A stretch of DNA of 9,161 nt, from the NCBI GenBank assembly GCA_012513425.1, contig JAAZCF010000209.1, positions 1-9,161 on the forward strand, in the 5' to 3' direction. This DNA is from Bacteroidales bacterium (GTDB lineage: Bacteria; Bacteroidota; Bacteroidia; Bacteroidales; UBA932). Under the pieces are notes generated by a model. The model was not told the DNA's origin. It saw only the letters and a list, made by a program, of their open reading frames with translations, and ran no database searches. Below, piece after piece: positions 7,729 through 9,161 of this stretch (the first letter of the stretch is position 1; each line of letters opens with the position of its first letter). A program made the translations under genes and the position numbers.

Positions 7729-7760
7729 CAAAAGTAACTATTATTTTAGTTCTTGTCAAG
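7729..7760 (-). promoter_or_regulatory. Bacteroidales-type promoter for the GH3-propeller unit
   Basis: On the minus strand CTTG, then exactly 20 bases, then TACTTTTG match the -33 (TTTG) and -7 (TAnnTTTG) elements at the expected spacing. The -7 box ends 34 bases before the GH3 ATG at 7694, so the leader would be about 28 bases. The -33 box lies inside the last codons of the glycyl-tRNA synthetase gene. A perfect 13-base palindrome, TTCTTGTCAAGAA (7750-7762), covers the -33 element and could be an operator or chance. No terminator hairpin separates the two genes. Confidence 0.65.
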
Positions 7761-9161
7761 AAGATTACGAAGTGAAGTCTCGCGCTCAATAATGTTGTGA
7801 AGGTCTGTAATTGCAACTCTTTCTTGTTGCATACTGTCGCGATGACGTATTGTTACGCAATTGTCCTTGAGTGTGTCGTGGTCAACAGTGATGCAGAAAG
7901 GAGTGCCAATAGCATCCTGGCGGCGATATCTCTTGCCTATTGAGTCTTTTTCATCATACTGGCAGTTGAAGTCTATCTTGAGAGCATGCATAATCTCGCG
8001 TGCCTTCTCTGGAAGACCATCTTTTTTCACCAATGGAAGCACTGCTGCTTTAACAGGAGCAAGTGGAGCAGGGATGCTCAATACCACACGATCTTCGCCA
8101 TTATCGAGCTTCTCCTCATGAAATGCACTTGAAAGCACTGCCAAGAAGCAACGATCCAAACCGATTGATGTTTCTACCACATAAGGAGTATAACTCTCGT
8201 TGGTTTCAGGATCAAAATATTGTACTTTGCGCCCGCTGAATTTTTGGTGGTTACCAAGGTCAAAGTCTGTGCGTGAATGAATTCCTTCAAGTTCTTTGAA
8301 GCCAAATGGATAATCAAATTCTATATCAGTAGCAGCATTAGCATAGTGGGCCAATTTGTCATGATCGTGGAAACGATATTTATCATCGCCAAGACCCATT
8401 GCTTTGTGCCATTTCAAGCGAGTTTCTTTCCATTTTGCAAACCAATCAAGCTCGGTGCCTGGCTTTATAAAGAACTGCATTTCCATCTGTTCAAATTCTC
8501 TCATACGGAAAATGAACTGACGGGCAACAATCTCATTGCGGAAAGCCTTTCCAATCTGAGCTATTCCGAAAGGAATTTTCATACGACCGGTCTTTTGAAC
8601 ATTGAGGAAGTTTACAAAAATACCTTGTGCTGTCTCCGGACGAAGATAGATTGTGCCGTCTTCACCACTGATATTACCAAGCTGAGTAGAGAACATAAGG
8701 TTGAATTTGCGAACTTCTGTCCAGTTTTTGGTACCGCTGATTGGGCAAACAATATCACAATCAATGATGATTTGGCGCATCTCATCCAGGTTATTGTCAT
8801 CCAAAGCTTTCACCATTCGGGTGTGAACTTCGTCCCATTTAGCCTGAGCGCGAAGTACATTTGGATTGGTAGCGCAGAACTGCTTCTCATCAAAGTTTTC
8901 ACCGAATTTGCAGCGACCTTTTTCTACTTCTTTTTTGATTTTATCTTCGAATTTTGCGAGGTAATCTTCAATCAAAACGTCTGCACGGTAACGTTTCTTT
9001 GAGTCACGGTTATCGATAAGGGGATCATTGAAAGCGCTAACATGGCCACTGGCCTCCCAAATACGAGGGTGCATAAAAATAGCACTATCAATACCAACAA
9101 TATTATCATTGAGGCGGGGCAGTGCTTCCCACCAATATCTCTTGATGTTGTTTTTCAATTC
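7746..9161 (-). CDS. glyS: Glycyl-tRNA synthetase, single-chain class II (5' end cut by window edge)
   Basis: This cytoplasmic housekeeping enzyme charges tRNA-Gly with glycine using ATP. The 471 visible residues start mid-gene with ELKNNIKRYWW; the TTG at 9158 encodes an internal leucine of the conserved VELKNN region and is not a start. The family is about 510 residues, so roughly 40 are missing. Numbered from the first visible residue, YLRPETAQG (172-180) is a glycine/ATP-site motif, FRNE (207-210) with the following R-rich strand is class II motif 2, and GLDRCF (334-339) is motif 3. The anticodon-binding domain begins near LSIPAPLAPVKAAVLPLVKK and includes the GKRYRRQDAIGTPFCITVD stretch. 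It is the dimeric type shared with archaea and eukaryotes, not the alpha2-beta2 enzyme of E. coli. Its product is unrelated to the downstream glycan genes, but the GH3 promoter lies within its last codons, so some read-through is possible. Confidence 0.96.
   Translation of the reverse strand, partial: ELKNNIKRYWWEALPRLNDNIVGIDSAIFMHPRIWEASGHVSAFNDPLIDNRDSKKRYRADVLIEDYLAKFEDKIKKEVEKGRCKFGENFDEKQFCATNPNVLRAQAKWDEVHTRMVKALDDNNLDEMRQIIIDCDIVCPISGTKNWTEVRKFNLMFSTQLGNISGEDGTIYLRPETAQGIFVNFLNVQKTGRMKIPFGIAQIGKAFRNEIVARQFIFRMREFEQMEMQFFIKPGTELDWFAKWKETRLKWHKAMGLGDDKYRFHDHDKLAHYANAATDIEFDYPFGFKELEGIHSRTDFDLGNHQKFSGRKVQYFDPETNESYTPYVVETSIGLDRCFLAVLSSAFHEEKLDNGEDRVVLSIPAPLAPVKAAVLPLVKKDGLPEKAREIMHALKIDFNCQYDEKDSIGKRYRRQDAIGTPFCITVDHDTLKDNCVTIRHRDSMQQERVAITDLHNIIERETSLRNLLDKN

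Noticed and set aside
7695..7745. A terminator for glyS
   Set aside because: I looked for a hairpin with a T run in this 51-base gap and found none; the only symmetry is the 13-base palindrome at 7750-7762, whose single-base centre cannot form a usable loop.
8277..9002. A 241-codon plus-strand reading frame opposite glyS
   Set aside because: It lies wholly antisense to strongly conserved synthetase sequence, has no recognisable domain and shows no promoter or start context; it is a shadow of the real gene.
9156..9158. TTG as the start codon of glyS
   Set aside because: The codon upstream is GAA and the frame stays open to the window edge; ELKNNIKRYWW is an internal conserved segment, so the start lies outside the window.

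Overview
The window looks like a chromosomal segment from a member of Bacteroidota, most likely order Bacteroidales. Evidence: low-to-moderate GC, TAnnTTTG-type -7 promoter boxes with no strong Shine-Dalgarno sequences, a single-chain glycyl-tRNA synthetase of the type common in this group, and secreted multi-domain glycoside hydrolases. The genus cannot be fixed from the sequence alone. All five real genes lie on the minus strand, so transcription runs from high to low coordinates. No RNA gene, IS element, CRISPR array or long repeat was seen, and no gene-free stretch reaches 100 bases.

Layout in transcription order. (1) 9161-7746: glycyl-tRNA synthetase, missing roughly the first 40 residues beyond the window edge. 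(2) 7694-3894: a very large secreted family-3 glycoside hydrolase (1266 aa). It has a carbohydrate-binding-like insert in its C-terminal catalytic domain and a long tail of beta-sandwich modules ending in a concanavalin-like domain. A good Bacteroidales promoter sits in the last codons of glyS and the short gap. (3) 3904-2981: a secreted 307-aa beta-propeller-like protein of unknown function, whose start overlaps the end of the GH3 gene by 11 bases, so the two are probably co-translated. (4) 2904-1135: an AMP-forming long-chain acyl-CoA synthetase with its own -7 box, closed by a strong hairpin terminator. (5) 1052-1: the N-terminal two-thirds or so of a lipoprotein family-51 alpha-L-arabinofuranosidase, cut by the window edge.

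Genes 2, 3 and 5 suggest breakdown of an arabinose/xylose-containing plant polysaccharide (arabinan or arabinoxylan) in the periplasm or at the outer membrane. The GH51 would release arabinose side chains and the GH3 would remove terminal beta-linked sugars. No SusC/SusD pair, sensor or other polysaccharide-utilisation marker is visible, and two housekeeping genes (glyS and the acyl-CoA synthetase) are interleaved, so this is not a textbook utilisation locus within the limits of the window. The least explained item is the propeller protein tied to the GH3 gene.
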